Positions 26,100 through 35,455 of a stretch of DNA of 64,000 nucleotides are shown here, in pieces. Made by a program: the position numbers and the translations under genes. Under the pieces are notes generated by a model. The model was not told where the DNA came from. It made no database searches and was given only the letters and a program-made list of their open reading frames with translations. The DNA is from an uncultured Roseobacter sp. (GTDB lineage: Bacteria; Pseudomonadota; Alphaproteobacteria; Rhodobacterales; Rhodobacteraceae), in NCBI GenBank assembly GCA_947488305.1, contig CANKZM010000002.1, positions 186,001 through 250,000 of the forward strand. The letters run 5' to 3'. Position 1 is the stretch's first letter. Every line of letters begins with the position of its first letter.

Positions 26100-28973
26100 A
26101 TGCGTGAAAACCATCGCCTTTCCAGCCGTTTACGCTCTGCCGTCGCTGGTGATGTGATGGGCGATGCCGCCTCGCGTGGACGGTATGCAACAGATGCGTC
26201 GATCTATCAGATGGTTCCCGAAGCGGTTGTCGTGCCGCGCACGGTGCAAGACATCGAGGCCACCATGGCAGTCGCACGGGAAGAACAAATCCCCGTGCTG
26301 CCCCGAGGTGGGGGCACCTCGCAATGCGGTCAAACCGTGAACCGCGCAATTGTTCTGGACAACACACGACACCTGAACCGCATCCTGAACATTGATCCCG
26401 AGAACCTTACAGCACGTGTCGAACCCGGACTGGTTCTGGACGAGTTGAACCGCGCTCTAGGGCCGCTTGGGTTTTGGTTCCCGGTCGATCCCTCCACGGC
26501 CTCGCGCTGCACACTTGGTGGCATGGCGGCCAATAACTCCTCCGGCGGTAAATCGCTGCGTTACGGTATCATGCGTGACAATGTCAGCGCGATCTCTGCC
26601 ATTCTTCCGGATGGCACCACGGCAGATTTCAACGACGCGATACCGGCCCCGGGTATGTATGCGGATCTGGTCACCGATATGCGGGCGTTGGGACAACGGG
26701 AAGCAGGTGAAATCGACGCGCGCTTCCCTAAGGTGCTGCGACGTGTGGGCGGATACAATATCGATGCTCTGACCGGCAACGATGTAAACATGTCGCATCT
26801 GCTCGTTGGGTCGGAAGGAACGCTGGCCTATTTCACCGAGATTGAGCTTAACCTTGCGCGCCTGCCGGGTGAAACGGTTGTCGGTGTCTGCCATTTCCCA
26901 AGCTTTCATGCGGCAATGAGCGCCACGCAGCACCTCGTTACCTTGGCGCCTCAGGCCGTAGAACTGATCGATGACACCATGATTGCGCTCGGCCGCAGCA
27001 TTCCTCTGTTCCAGAAAACGATCGAGGCGTTTGTCGAAGGGGACCCGGCCGCGCTTCTCCTGGTCGAGTTTGCAGAAGGAAACGCCGAAGCCAATGCGGC
27101 CAGGCTCGCGGAACTGTCCCAGCTGATGGGCGACTTGGGCTTTTCGTTTTCGGGCAAGGACAAGGCCTGGGGCGGCACGGTCCCTGTTGTTGACAAAGAC
27201 TTGCAAAGTGCCATCGCCGAATACCGAAAGGCAGGCCTCAACGTGATGATGTCGATGAAAGACGCAGGCAAGCCGATTTCGTTTGTCGAGGATTGCGCCG
27301 TCGCATTACCTGACCTTGCGGAATACACCGAAGGGCTGACCGACATCTTTACGCGTCATGGTACCAAAGGTACGTGGTATGCACATGCGTCGGTTGGGTG
27401 CCTACATGTCCGCCCGGTGCTTAACATGCGGCAAGATGCAGATGTGAAGACCATGCGTGCTATCGCAGAAGAGTGCTTTGATCTGGTCAAACGCTACAAA
27501 GGTTCGCACTCGGGCGAGCATGGCGATGGTATCGTGCGGTCTGAATTTCACCAAAAAATGTTTGGTGCGCGCATCGTCTCGGCATTCGAAGAAGTAAAAG
27601 CACGTTTCGACCCAGGTGGGCTGATGAACCCGGGCAAGATAGTGCATGCGCCAGCGATGGATGACCGTCGTCTCTTTCGCTATGGGCCGGACTATGGCGT
27701 GCCTGAGTTCGAAACTGCGCTGGACTGGTCGGCATGGCCGGGTGCCGCTGGCGGCTTCCAAGGCGCGGTGGAGATGTGTAACAACAATGGTGCCTGCCGA
27801 AAGCTCAAAGGTGGGGTCATGTGTCCTTCGTTTCGTGCGACACGCAACGAGCGCGACGCCACCCGCGGACGGGCGAACACGTTGCGGTTTGCAATCACCG
27901 GACAGCTTCCGGGTGGGCTAACCTCCGACCCGATGCGCGAAACCATGAAGTATTGTGTGTCCTGCAAGGGGTGTCGTCGGGAATGCCCAACCGGCGTGGA
28001 CATGGGGCGGATGAAGATCGAGGTGCTGGCCGCACAGCGGGCCACGACTGGAATGACACTCGCTGACAGATTGGTTGGATATCTGCCGCGATATGCTCCT
28101 GCAGCCGCGAGGTTTGCTTGGCTCTTGAACGTGCGGAACAAAAGCCGGCTGGTTCGGAAATTATCGGAGTCGATCACCGGAATCTCGCAGCGCCGTGATG
28201 TCCCAAACTGGTCGCCCAATCCGTTCCGCGATGAAGAAGCGCAGGATAACAATCCGGATCTTTTGCTTTTTGCGGATGTTTTCAATCGTTACTTTGAGCC
28301 AGAGAACCTCCGCGCCGCGATACGGGTGCTACGGGCGGCGGGTCAGCGGGTTGCCATCGCTTGGGACGGTTCAGGGCGCGCGTTGGATTGCGGGCGAACG
28401 CTCTTGGCGGTTGGGTGTGTTGGGGACGCTCGGCGCGAGGCACAGCGTGTGATCGATGCGACGAGGAAAGCCGTCGCCAGTGGCATTCCCGTTGTCGGCC
28501 TGGAACCGTCCTCCATTCTGACTTTCCGCGACGAGTTCCTTGGGCTTTGTCCGGGCCCGGATGCCGAAGCCCTTGCGCTACACACAAAGACGTTCGAGGA
28601 GTTTTTGGTAGACCAACCTGATCTGCCGTTAGGTCCGCTCGGGAAACCCATCTATGTGCACGGTCATTGCCATCAAAAAGCACATGATGCCATGACCCCG
28701 ACGATCAACTTGCTTCGGCGGATACCGCAGTCTGACGTAACCATGATCGAAAGCGGCTGCTGCGGTATGGCAGGCGCATTCGGCTATGCGCCGGAGACCA
28801 TCGATGTCTCGCTTAAGATGGCAAACTTGGATTTGTTTCCTGCGCTTGAAGCGGCCCCAGAGTCTGCCGTGATCGTGGCAGATGGTACATCATGCCGCCA
28901 CCAAATAGCCGATGGTACGCAACGTCGCGCGATACACGTCGCCCGCTTGCTGGACCAGGTGGTAGATGGATAG
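26100..28973 (+). CDS. Fused FAD-linked oxidase and FeS protein, D-2-hydroxyacid dehydrogenase type
   Basis: This 957-residue fusion has an N-terminal PCMH-type FAD-binding domain (about 35-260, GGGTSQCG), an FAD-linked oxidase C-domain (about 280-530, HSGEHGDGI), a ferredoxin-like region and a C-terminal CCG domain (E884 to G889, ESGCCG). The first cysteine set is spread out (C560, C566, C575-P). The second is the standard CxxCxxCxxxCP (C619, C622, C625, C629). The layout matches Dld-II/YdiJ enzymes, which oxidise D-lactate or D-2-hydroxyglutarate and pass electrons to the quinone pool. The size is typical. It is downstream of FAH2; the substrate is inferred only as a D-2-hydroxy acid. Confidence 0.88.
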   Translation: MRENHRLSSRLRSAVAGDVMGDAASRGRYATDASIYQMVPEAVVVPRTVQDIEATMAVAREEQIPVLPRGGGTSQCGQTVNRAIVLDNTRHLNRILNIDPENLTARVEPGLVLDELNRALGPLGFWFPVDPSTASRCTLGGMAANNSSGGKSLRYGIMRDNVSAISAILPDGTTADFNDAIPAPGMYADLVTDMRALGQREAGEIDARFPKVLRRVGGYNIDALTGNDVNMSHLLVGSEGTLAYFTEIELNLARLPGETVVGVCHFPSFHAAMSATQHLVTLAPQAVELIDDTMIALGRSIPLFQKTIEAFVEGDPAALLLVEFAEGNAEANAARLAELSQLMGDLGFSFSGKDKAWGGTVPVVDKDLQSAIAEYRKAGLNVMMSMKDAGKPISFVEDCAVALPDLAEYTEGLTDIFTRHGTKGTWYAHASVGCLHVRPVLNMRQDADVKTMRAIAEECFDLVKRYKGSHSGEHGDGIVRSEFHQKMFGARIVSAFEEVKARFDPGGLMNPGKIVHAPAMDDRRLFRYGPDYGVPEFETALDWSAWPGAAGGFQGAVEMCNNNGACRKLKGGVMCPSFRATRNERDATRGRANTLRFAITGQLPGGLTSDPMRETMKYCVSCKGCRRECPTGVDMGRMKIEVLAAQRATTGMTLADRLVGYLPRYAPAAARFAWLLNVRNKSRLVRKLSESITGISQRRDVPNWSPNPFRDEEAQDNNPDLLLFADVFNRYFEPENLRAAIRVLRAAGQRVAIAWDGSGRALDCGRTLLAVGCVGDARREAQRVIDATRKAVASGIPVVGLEPSSILTFRDEFLGLCPGPDAEALALHTKTFEEFLVDQPDLPLGPLGKPIYVHGHCHQKAHDAMTPTINLLRRIPQSDVTMIESGCCGMAGAFGYAPETIDVSLKMANLDLFPALEAAPESAVIVADGTSCRHQIADGTQRRAIHVARLLDQVVDG

Positions 28974-29056
28974 AATGATGCCTTTTTGATCGAGATTGTC
29001 CCGTAGTCGCCGCGTTTTAAACGATCGTCTCAAACACGGCGGCGGCCCTGAGGAAG

Positions 29057-29923
29057 CTATTCGCGGGCCAATACCACGTCGAATTCTACCGCTAGGAATG
29101 GTGCGTCTACCTTGCCTGACAAGGCCATGCCTTCGGGGAAGTCGCTTGCGTCCCGCTCATGGTAAGTCATCACAAGGTCATCGCGGACGCCAAAGACGGT
29201 ATCCTGATCCAAATAGGGGTCGTCGTCAGGAAAAATCTCAGTCACCAGTGTGCGAAATCCCGGTGCCTTGACGATAAAGTGCAAGTGCGAAGGGCGCCAC
29301 GGATGTCGCCCGCAGGCACGAAGGATGTCGCCCACCGGCCCATCAGAGGGGACGGTGTATTCGACAGGTTTGACAGTGGTGAAGGCATATCGGCCATCTT
29401 CCCCGACGGTCATCAAGCCATGAAATGAGAATGTATCCTGTGCTTCATCCTGGCTGGCGTAAAGCCCGTTCGGTGCCGTCTGCCAGATGTCGAGTTCGGC
29501 TCCTCCGATGGGATTGCCTTCGGTGTCGCGAATTGTGCCCTCGGCCAAAAGGATTGGCCCGCCGAAGTCACGCTTCATGTCGCCGCCTACGGGCAGGGGT
29601 GGGGCACCCGAGACATGGAAGGGGCCTAGCACTGAAGACGACGTGGCATCGGCGCTTGAATGGATCATGTCCACCAAAGACGACAAACCCAGCACGTCAG
29701 ATGCAAGAACAAACTCGTGCCGATCTTCGGTCTCGATCGCGGCGCAGGCTTCAAGGAATGCAATTCCCTTGCGCCACTCATCGTGGGTCAAATTGGTTTC
29801 GCGGGCAAAATCATGCAAGTGCTGAACCAACGCGCTCATTATTTCGCGGGTGCGTGGCGGCATGTCGTCCGCCATGTAGCTTCGGAACACATCCGTAATG
29901 TTGTCTTTGGTCACGCTGCGCAT
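29057..29923 (-). CDS. Intradiol ring-cleavage dioxygenase, hydroxyquinol/catechol 1,2-type
   Basis: This 288-residue non-haem Fe(III) dioxygenase has an N-terminal helical dimerisation domain (1-100) and the catalytic beta domain. The four expected iron ligands are Y155 (NGLY), Y189 (VEYTVPSDGPVG), H213 and H215 (RPSHLHF); their spacing of 34, 24 and 2 matches hydroxyquinol and catechol 1,2-dioxygenases. It should open a catechol- or hydroxyquinol-type ring between the hydroxyls. Neither a muconate cycloisomerase nor a maleylacetate reductase is nearby. It is the last gene of the operon from 34965, 12 bases after the TRAP dctM gene. Confidence 0.9.
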   Translation of the reverse strand: MRSVTKDNITDVFRSYMADDMPPRTREIMSALVQHLHDFARETNLTHDEWRKGIAFLEACAAIETEDRHEFVLASDVLGLSSLVDMIHSSADATSSSVLGPFHVSGAPPLPVGGDMKRDFGGPILLAEGTIRDTEGNPIGGAELDIWQTAPNGLYASQDEAQDTFSFHGLMTVGEDGRYAFTTVKPVEYTVPSDGPVGDILRACGRHPWRPSHLHFIVKAPGFRTLVTEIFPDDDPYLDQDTVFGVRDDLVMTYHERDASDFPEGMALSGKVDAPFLAVEFDVVLARE

Positions 29924-29935
29924 GCGCTTTTCTCC

Positions 29936-31240
29936 TTACAGAAGGGCGAGGCTGAGGAATGGGAATTCAATGAGGATAAACAGGACAATCAGCATGACGA
30001 AGGCAAAGGGCAAGGCGCCCATGAACACATCCTTGAGGGAGATGCGGTCATCGTTCAGTGTCGATTTGATGACGAAACACGATATGCCCAGAGGAGGGGT
30101 CAATAACCCGATTTCGGCACCAACAACGGTAATGATGCCGAACCAGATCAAGGACATGTCCAACGCTTCGACCAGCGGCAGGAATAGCGGTACAACAATC
30201 AGAATGATCGAGGCCGTGTCCAGAATTGTGCCCAGAAATATCATGAGCAACACATAGAGCAGCATGATTGTCCAAAAGCTGGCGGAACTGCCTGCGAGCA
30301 AGTCCTGTAACTGGTTGGGCAACCCCGCAAGTCCGAGCATCCGGCTGTAGATCGAAGCTGCGGTGATCAGGAACAGGATCGCAGCCGTGATATGGCCTGT
30401 TTCAAGAAGGGCATCCCAGAAACCCTTAAGGGACATCGACTTTCGTGTGATCGCGATTATGAGGGCCACCAGAGAACCGGTCGCACCCGCTTCAACGGCG
30501 GTCATCCAGCCGGTGTAAATTCCGCCCAGCACGATCGTGATCAGACCGATTGTCGGTAGTGTCTTTGACGCTATTTCGCGCCGGGACATCCATTCGCTGT
30601 CCTCAACAGTTCGCCCCCCCACGAATTCCGGTGTGAACCGACCCATGACCCAGATTGCCACGACATAGGCAATGGCAAGCATGATCCCGGGGATAACCCC
30701 AGCGAGGAACATGTCACCCACAGATTGTTCGGCAACAAAGCTGTAAATGATTAACATGGCTGAGGGCGGGATTATCATCCCCAGAACAGACGATCCCGCG
30801 ACCACCCCCACGGCGAAACGGGGGTTGTAATCCTGCGCGATCATCTGCGGCACGGAGACTTTGGTAAAAACTGAGGCCGAAGCAATGGAAGACCCCGTGA
30901 CAGCAGCAAAGACCGCGTTGGCCCCGACCGTCGCCATGCCGATGCCGCCTTTCACTTTGCGAAACCGCATGGTCATGACTTCGTAAATGTCTCGACCCAA
31001 TCCGGCCTTGGACACGATCAGGCCCATGAAGGTGAAAAGGGGGATGGTCGCAAAGCTATAGACCATCGCACTGTCGCCGACCGCGATTTTCAGCAGGTTG
31101 AGCGACAGGGTGAAGTTGTCACGCATCAGCCAGATTGAAATGAGCGAGACCATTCCAAGGGCGATGGGGATGTAGACACCTGAATAGATCAGGAAGACAA
31201 TTGCGACGACCGAAATGAGACCGATTTCGATGGGTGTCAT
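29936..31240 (-). CDS. dctM: TRAP transporter large permease DctM
   Basis: This 434-residue DctM-family membrane protein has about 12 helices, with typical segments such as IPLFTFMGLIVSKAGLGRDIYEV and AAVTGSSIASASVFTKVSVPQM near residue 115. It carries out Na+-coupled substrate movement with DctQ after delivery by DctP. Its start overlaps the dctQ stop by four bases. The following gene is the intradiol dioxygenase, so uptake and ring cleavage appear co-expressed. Confidence 0.94.
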   Translation of the reverse strand: MTPIEIGLISVVAIVFLIYSGVYIPIALGMVSLISIWLMRDNFTLSLNLLKIAVGDSAMVYSFATIPLFTFMGLIVSKAGLGRDIYEVMTMRFRKVKGGIGMATVGANAVFAAVTGSSIASASVFTKVSVPQMIAQDYNPRFAVGVVAGSSVLGMIIPPSAMLIIYSFVAEQSVGDMFLAGVIPGIMLAIAYVVAIWVMGRFTPEFVGGRTVEDSEWMSRREIASKTLPTIGLITIVLGGIYTGWMTAVEAGATGSLVALIIAITRKSMSLKGFWDALLETGHITAAILFLITAASIYSRMLGLAGLPNQLQDLLAGSSASFWTIMLLYVLLMIFLGTILDTASIILIVVPLFLPLVEALDMSLIWFGIITVVGAEIGLLTPPLGISCFVIKSTLNDDRISLKDVFMGALPFAFVMLIVLFILIEFPFLSLALL

Positions 31241-31803
31241 GTATTGGACCCGCCTTCGTCAGGGCCATCATGTTCTGGCACGCGGACAAGCTGTGGGCGG
31301 TCCTGCGCTGTAATCACCTTGAGAGTAAAGATGACGCAGGCGAGTGCGCTACCGCTGGCGATGACCAGTTTGATGGGCCACCACGGCACCGTAAAGACCC
31401 CCGGGATTCCAAAAAAATCCTGTGTCTCCCACATTTTCAGGAATTCCGGAAACATGATGTAGGCAATCAGACCCATGAAGATGGCCGAGAGCGCGTTGAT
31501 GATGCGTCGCAGGTTTGCAGTCAGTGCAGGTCTGCGGCTGTGCAACAGGTTCAGAAAACCATCCGAGCGGGTCAGTCGGTCCACCCGGACCACATCGGCA
31601 AGCTGCAGGAAAACGATGAAGACGACGGAGAGCTGAACGATTTCGTAGGTGCCCTTAAGCGGCGCGTTGAAGAGACCCCGCGCAATCACATCCACGTTCA
31701 GAATGACCACAAGCATCAGTACGGTCAGTGTTCCGGCAATATTCGCGGCGATCGCGAGAGTGTTGGCAACGCGAGAGAGACCGTTGATTGCGGTTTTGAG
31801 CAT
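31237..31803 (-). CDS. dctQ: TRAP transporter small permease DctQ
   Basis: This 188-residue protein has four hydrophobic helices, as usual for DctQ. The start at 31803 (MLKTAINGLSRVANTLAIAAN) is chosen because AAGAGG lies eight bases upstream; the longer frame would overlap dctP. DctQ is the small, weakly conserved subunit; identity is supported by its place between dctP and dctM. Confidence 0.9.
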   Translation of the reverse strand: MLKTAINGLSRVANTLAIAANIAGTLTVLMLVVILNVDVIARGLFNAPLKGTYEIVQLSVVFIVFLQLADVVRVDRLTRSDGFLNLLHSRRPALTANLRRIINALSAIFMGLIAYIMFPEFLKMWETQDFFGIPGVFTVPWWPIKLVIASGSALACVIFTLKVITAQDRPQLVRVPEHDGPDEGGSNT

Positions 31804-31834
31804 TGGTCTGGCCTCTTCTCGCGTCGCCGATGGG

Positions 31835-32905
31835 CTACTGCTGTGTCCAATCGCGGACGCCGACAAAACCAGCGGCTTCCAGCTTGCTTAGGTAGGCGGC
31901 CAGCATTTCGGTCCCGGGTTCACCATTGCCGTTGAGCGTCGCCGCCCATTCCTGCGCGATGTTCGGCATCGCGGCTGCCCAGTTTGCCCGATCTTCGTCT
32001 GAGATGTCGATGATGGTTCCTCCAGCCTCCACGTAGGCTTTCTCGGCGGCGGCAGCGCGATCCATGGCGATGCCAGCAAGATGGTCACGGTAGTCAATGG
32101 CAACCGCTTGCAGAACTTCCTTTACCTCGTCCGGCAAACCGTCCCAATAGTCCTTGTTCACGGTGACGGTTTTGGAGTTCACGGCACCCAGATCTGCCCG
32201 CAGCATGTAAGGGGCAACCTCGGAGATCTTAAACGTGGCAGCAGCTTCGGGCCAGAGCATGCCCGCATCCGCGAGACCAGTCTGCAGCATGTTGTAAAAG
32301 TCGGTCAGCCCGCCGCGTACACCGGCCGCATCCTTGATCCCCTCAAGATAGCGCAGGTTCATACCGGCGCCAGCAACCTTGAAGCCTTCAAGATCAGATA
32401 AGCCTGAAACCTCTTTGGTTGAAAAGACCTGGTAGCTGTTCAAAACCACCCCGGTGGCCAGATACACTTGGTTTTGCGCCGCAAATTCGTTTTGCATCGC
32501 AGGGAATTCACGCGCGATTTCATCAACGGCTTTTGCCACCGCGCGGGCGTCGGAAGACACAAAAGGCGTCACCGCGGCAAGGCCCTGGCTGGGCAATTTC
32601 GACGAGTGGAAGATTGTTGTGACAATCCCGATGTCGCCAAGGCCGAGCTCGATACCTTCCAAGACGCCTTTCGGCTTGACGATGGATCCACCGTAATTCT
32701 CTTGCCAGTTCATGGCGTAGTTTCCGGTCTCAGCGAGCCGGCGATCGACTTCGGGGATAAAGAAATTCGTGAATTCCTTTACCCAGAGAGCGCGATCAGG
32801 ATAGCCGTCGATGACGACGGCGGAAATAGTCTGTTGTGCGGCGACCGGCAGCGCGGACATTGTCGCCAAAGCTGCCCCCAAAAGTGTGCGTCGTGTCCAG
32901 TTCAT
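31835..32905 (-). CDS. dctP: TRAP transporter substrate-binding protein DctP
   Basis: This 356-residue periplasmic protein of the DctP/TRAP solute-receptor family has a signal peptide MNWTRRTLLGAALATMSALP with cleavage after VAA. The central GFKVAGAGMNLRYLEGIKDAAG carries the arginine that usually holds the substrate carboxylate. Ligands are therefore probably carboxylated; the neighbouring dioxygenase hints at an aromatic or ring-derived acid (inference). It is followed after 31 bases by dctQ. Confidence 0.9.
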   Translation of the reverse strand: MNWTRRTLLGAALATMSALPVAAQQTISAVVIDGYPDRALWVKEFTNFFIPEVDRRLAETGNYAMNWQENYGGSIVKPKGVLEGIELGLGDIGIVTTIFHSSKLPSQGLAAVTPFVSSDARAVAKAVDEIAREFPAMQNEFAAQNQVYLATGVVLNSYQVFSTKEVSGLSDLEGFKVAGAGMNLRYLEGIKDAAGVRGGLTDFYNMLQTGLADAGMLWPEAAATFKISEVAPYMLRADLGAVNSKTVTVNKDYWDGLPDEVKEVLQAVAIDYRDHLAGIAMDRAAAAEKAYVEAGGTIIDISDEDRANWAAAMPNIAQEWAATLNGNGEPGTEMLAAYLSKLEAAGFVGVRDWTQQ

Positions 32906-32950
32906 TTTTGTTTTCCTCCCAGAAATACAGGCATTTTTGCCCTGTTCGAT

Positions 32951-33409
32951 TCAGTTGACCTTTCGCCAGTGTACAGTCAGATCCGTTCCGGCGGCCTCGA
33001 AGAGTTTTGCGATGGCGCAGTATCTAGCCGTCTCGGTTCCGACCCGGTCGAGGTCTGCTTGACTGGCGCTGGTGTTGCAGTTCACGGTGAGTGTGATCGC
33101 CGGAAAGGGCAGATCAATCTCTTCTTCCATAAGCACACCACGTCGGTCGAACTTGCAATCTGCGTCGATTGTAACTTCGCCCAGATCAACACCCAGTCGG
33201 TGCGCATTCTTGTGCCCGATGACATTGGTACAGGCGATCAAAGCTGTCATCGCGGCTTCGGTTGGGGCGGGGCCAAGGTTTGTGCCACCCCGTTCCAGCG
33301 GCTCATCGATCACCACATTCAGATCGCGCACCGGGATTTCGGTCCGTGCGTGTGTCGGGCAGGACGCGGTGGTGCGATAGGTCACAACGGTTTTCATTTT
33401 GACGGCCAT
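32951..33409 (-). CDS. OsmC/Ohr family protein
   Basis: This 152-residue OsmC-like protein has two conserved cysteines, C60 in TALIACTNVIGH and C131 in ARYCAIAKLFEA. In the family they form a thiol peroxidase site that reduces organic hydroperoxides. It sits nine bases after the nitroreductase gene and before the TRAP genes. A protective role against peroxides generated during ring oxidation is plausible; other OsmC relatives act on cyclic compounds. This is inference. Confidence 0.82.
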   Translation of the reverse strand: MAVKMKTVVTYRTTASCPTHARTEIPVRDLNVVIDEPLERGGTNLGPAPTEAAMTALIACTNVIGHKNAHRLGVDLGEVTIDADCKFDRRGVLMEEEIDLPFPAITLTVNCNTSASQADLDRVGTETARYCAIAKLFEAAGTDLTVHWRKVN

Positions 33410-33418
33410 CGGGCTCTC

Positions 33419-34084
33419 CTAAACGACACTGCAGACTTGGTTGAAGGCAAAGCGGGGCAGCTTTTGAAACAACGCCGTTTCATCCGCGTAGCCGACGTTG
33501 CACAAAAAATTTGATTTCAGGCTGGTACCGGCAAAAAACTCTTCATCCACAATCGCATTCGAGAAACCGGACATGGCGCCGACATCCAGGCCGACGGCCC
33601 GCGCTGCGATCATGAAGTAGGCGCCTTGCAATGTGGCATTTCGGTAAGCTGTGTCCTTGCAATAAGCATCGTTGCCATCAAAGAGATGCCGCCGATCATC
33701 ATGTGGGAAAAGGAAAGGCAGCTCATGCCAGAAGTTCATGTCTTGTGCGATGATCGCGGTAACAGGTGCGCCCATCATCTTTGGCACGTTCTGCGGTTTC
33801 AGTGATTTTGCCAGACGTGCTTTACCTTCCGCTGATTTCACAAAGATGAAACGCGCAGGCAACGTGTTCATCGACGTCGGCCCATTGATTGTGATCTCGA
33901 AAATCTCTTCCAGCAGCCCGTCCGGAATCGGCTTATCCTGCCACGCATAATGAGAGCGTGCGTCGCGAAGGATCAGATCGATCGCATCGTCGGACAACCG
34001 ATTGATACGGTTTCGCAAATCACGATGGCTCGCCTGAGCCTTTTGGCGCAATTGGCCAGGGTCCGTGCTGGCTGCCTCGCTCAT
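33419..34084 (-). CDS. Nitroreductase-family flavoprotein, RutE/HadB-like
   Basis: This 221-residue FMN-dependent protein of the RutE/HadB branch has an N-terminal helix DAIDLILRDARSHYAWQDKP, TSMNTLPARFIFV around the FMN site, and TLQGAYFMIAARAVGLDVG typical of malonic-semialdehyde-reductase-like members. Start at 34084 overlaps the FAH3 stop by four bases (ATGA). RutE clears malonic semialdehyde in pyrimidine breakdown, but no other rut genes are present, so here it may reduce another semialdehyde, enal or quinone in the same operon. Confidence 0.84.
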   Translation of the reverse strand: MSEAASTDPGQLRQKAQASHRDLRNRINRLSDDAIDLILRDARSHYAWQDKPIPDGLLEEIFEITINGPTSMNTLPARFIFVKSAEGKARLAKSLKPQNVPKMMGAPVTAIIAQDMNFWHELPFLFPHDDRRHLFDGNDAYCKDTAYRNATLQGAYFMIAARAVGLDVGAMSGFSNAIVDEEFFAGTSLKSNFLCNVGYADETALFQKLPRFAFNQVCSVV

Positions 34085-34965
34085 TCGGCAGCAACCGTGC
34101 TGGCTTGGTCTTTTTCGTCGACCACAGGGTTGGAACAAATGCCGATCCCCTCGATCTCGATGTCGATAACCTCGCCGGGAACAAGCCAGCGTGGTGCGGG
34201 CTTCTTGGCATGCCCCACGCCGGGGGGCGTCCCCATCGCGATCAGGTCACCCGGTTCGAGGGTCGTGTATTCGGAAATTGTCGCAATCGTTTGAGCGACT
34301 GACCAGATCATGTTCCCTGTGTTGGAGGATTGCAAAATCTCCGAACCAACGCGGCTTTCGATCTTGAGACCAGCGGCCCCTGCGGGCACTTCGTCAGGTG
34401 TGACGACAAACGGGCCAACCGCGCCGGTGTTGTCGAAGTTTTTCCCCGGGGTCCACTGGTGCGTCTTGCGTTGATAATCTCGAACGGAGCCGTCGTTGAA
34501 AACGGTGTAGCCAAAGACGTGATCCAGCGCATCGCTTTCAGAAATATGCCGACCACCCTTGCCGATGATGAACATCAGTTCCGCTTCGTAGTCGAGTTTC
34601 TCCGAACAGGCGGGGCGTATGAGCGGAGCGCCGGCGGGCATGATCGAGTTCTTTCCGCGCATGAACAATGCGGGGTAGTCGGGGATATCGTATCCACCTT
34701 CTTTGATGTGGTCGGTGTAATTCAGGCCGAGGCAAATGATCGTACCCGGTTTGGAAACTGGCAGAGCGGGCTTGATTGATGCGACGGGCACACGTGGTGC
34801 TCCTCCGATCTTGGCGGAAAGCGATTCTGCCATTGATGGGTCGGCGATCAGAGCCATCAAATCATGGCCAATCCTTGCATCAATCGCTGTCAGATTGACA
34901 GCTTCGTCACCCTCTACAACAAAGACAGCAGAGCCAATTGGTGTTTCCCCGACGAGGTATTTCAT
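34081..34965 (-). CDS. FAH family protein 3
   Basis: This 294-residue FAH-family protein is the first gene of the TRAP/dioxygenase operon. The ATG at 34965 has AAGGAT seven bases upstream and gives MKYLVGETPIGSAVF; upstream codons lack family sequence. Motifs are ICLGLNYTDHIKEGG, the E-x-E site in DYEAELMFIIG, RDYQRKTHQWTPGKNF and MGTPPGVGHAKKP. It probably hydrolyses, hydrates or decarboxylates an oxo-acid produced after ring cleavage. Divergent from the YciI/GntR pair. Confidence 0.87.
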   Translation of the reverse strand: MKYLVGETPIGSAVFVVEGDEAVNLTAIDARIGHDLMALIADPSMAESLSAKIGGAPRVPVASIKPALPVSKPGTIICLGLNYTDHIKEGGYDIPDYPALFMRGKNSIMPAGAPLIRPACSEKLDYEAELMFIIGKGGRHISESDALDHVFGYTVFNDGSVRDYQRKTHQWTPGKNFDNTGAVGPFVVTPDEVPAGAAGLKIESRVGSEILQSSNTGNMIWSVAQTIATISEYTTLEPGDLIAMGTPPGVGHAKKPAPRWLVPGEVIDIEIEGIGICSNPVVDEKDQASTVAAE

Positions 34966-35022
34966 ACGATCTATCCTTGTAAGTCTCGCCATTTTCTGCC
35001 TACAATATTGCCATATGTCAAT

Positions 35023-35036
35023 AAATATCGATATTT
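35023..35036. promoter_or_regulatory. 14-bp perfect palindrome between divergent operons
   Basis: AAATATCGATATTT is fully self-complementary and lies in the 89 bases between FAH3 and the YciI-like gene. A second smaller palindrome, CAATATTG, is at 35003-35010. The location suits an operator for the FCD regulator encoded at 35456-36118. It lies just upstream of the YciI Shine-Dalgarno sequence (AAAGGGA). Confidence 0.5.
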
Positions 35037-35054
35037 TTGCGAAAGGGAAACGCC

Positions 35055-35441
35055 ATGGTGGCTTGGGCAGATTACAAAGCGGAGGCAAAATCGCGCGGCG
35101 CTCTGGCACTTGAGCTTTATGTCGCGATATCGACGCCAGCCAAGGCGCCGGAGAACGTGAAAGATAATTTGCCGGATCATCTGGCCTATCAGGCGGATCT
35201 TGAACGTGCAGGGGCGCTGGCTTTCGCTGGGCCCATGTCAGACGAGAGCGGAGAGTTGATGCAAGGCACCGGCATGATTGTCTACCGCGCTGACAGTCTT
35301 GCGGCCGCGCGCGACCTCGCGGACAAAGACCCAATGCACAAAAGCGGCGCGCGCAGTTACGTCCTGCGCAGATGGATGATCAATGAAGGGTCGTTGAGCC
35401 TTTCAGTAGGGCTATCTACCAAAAACGTTGAGTTTTCCTAA
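35055..35441 (+). CDS. YciI-like (YCII) domain protein
   Basis: This 128-residue protein starts at 35055, six bases after AAAGGGA. It contains a YCII-related fold with HLAYQADLERAGALAFAGP near the middle and a DPMHKSGARSYVLRRWMI ending that matches YciI proteins, where His and Asp form the putative active site. YciI relatives include dehydrochlorinase-like and muconolactone-type enzymes with the same ferredoxin-like fold. It is co-directional with the GntR gene 14 bases downstream. The function in this pathway is not known. Confidence 0.78.
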   Translation: MVAWADYKAEAKSRGALALELYVAISTPAKAPENVKDNLPDHLAYQADLERAGALAFAGPMSDESGELMQGTGMIVYRADSLAAARDLADKDPMHKSGARSYVLRRWMINEGSLSLSVGLSTKNVEFS

Positions 35442-35455
35442 GAAGGTTTATTGGC

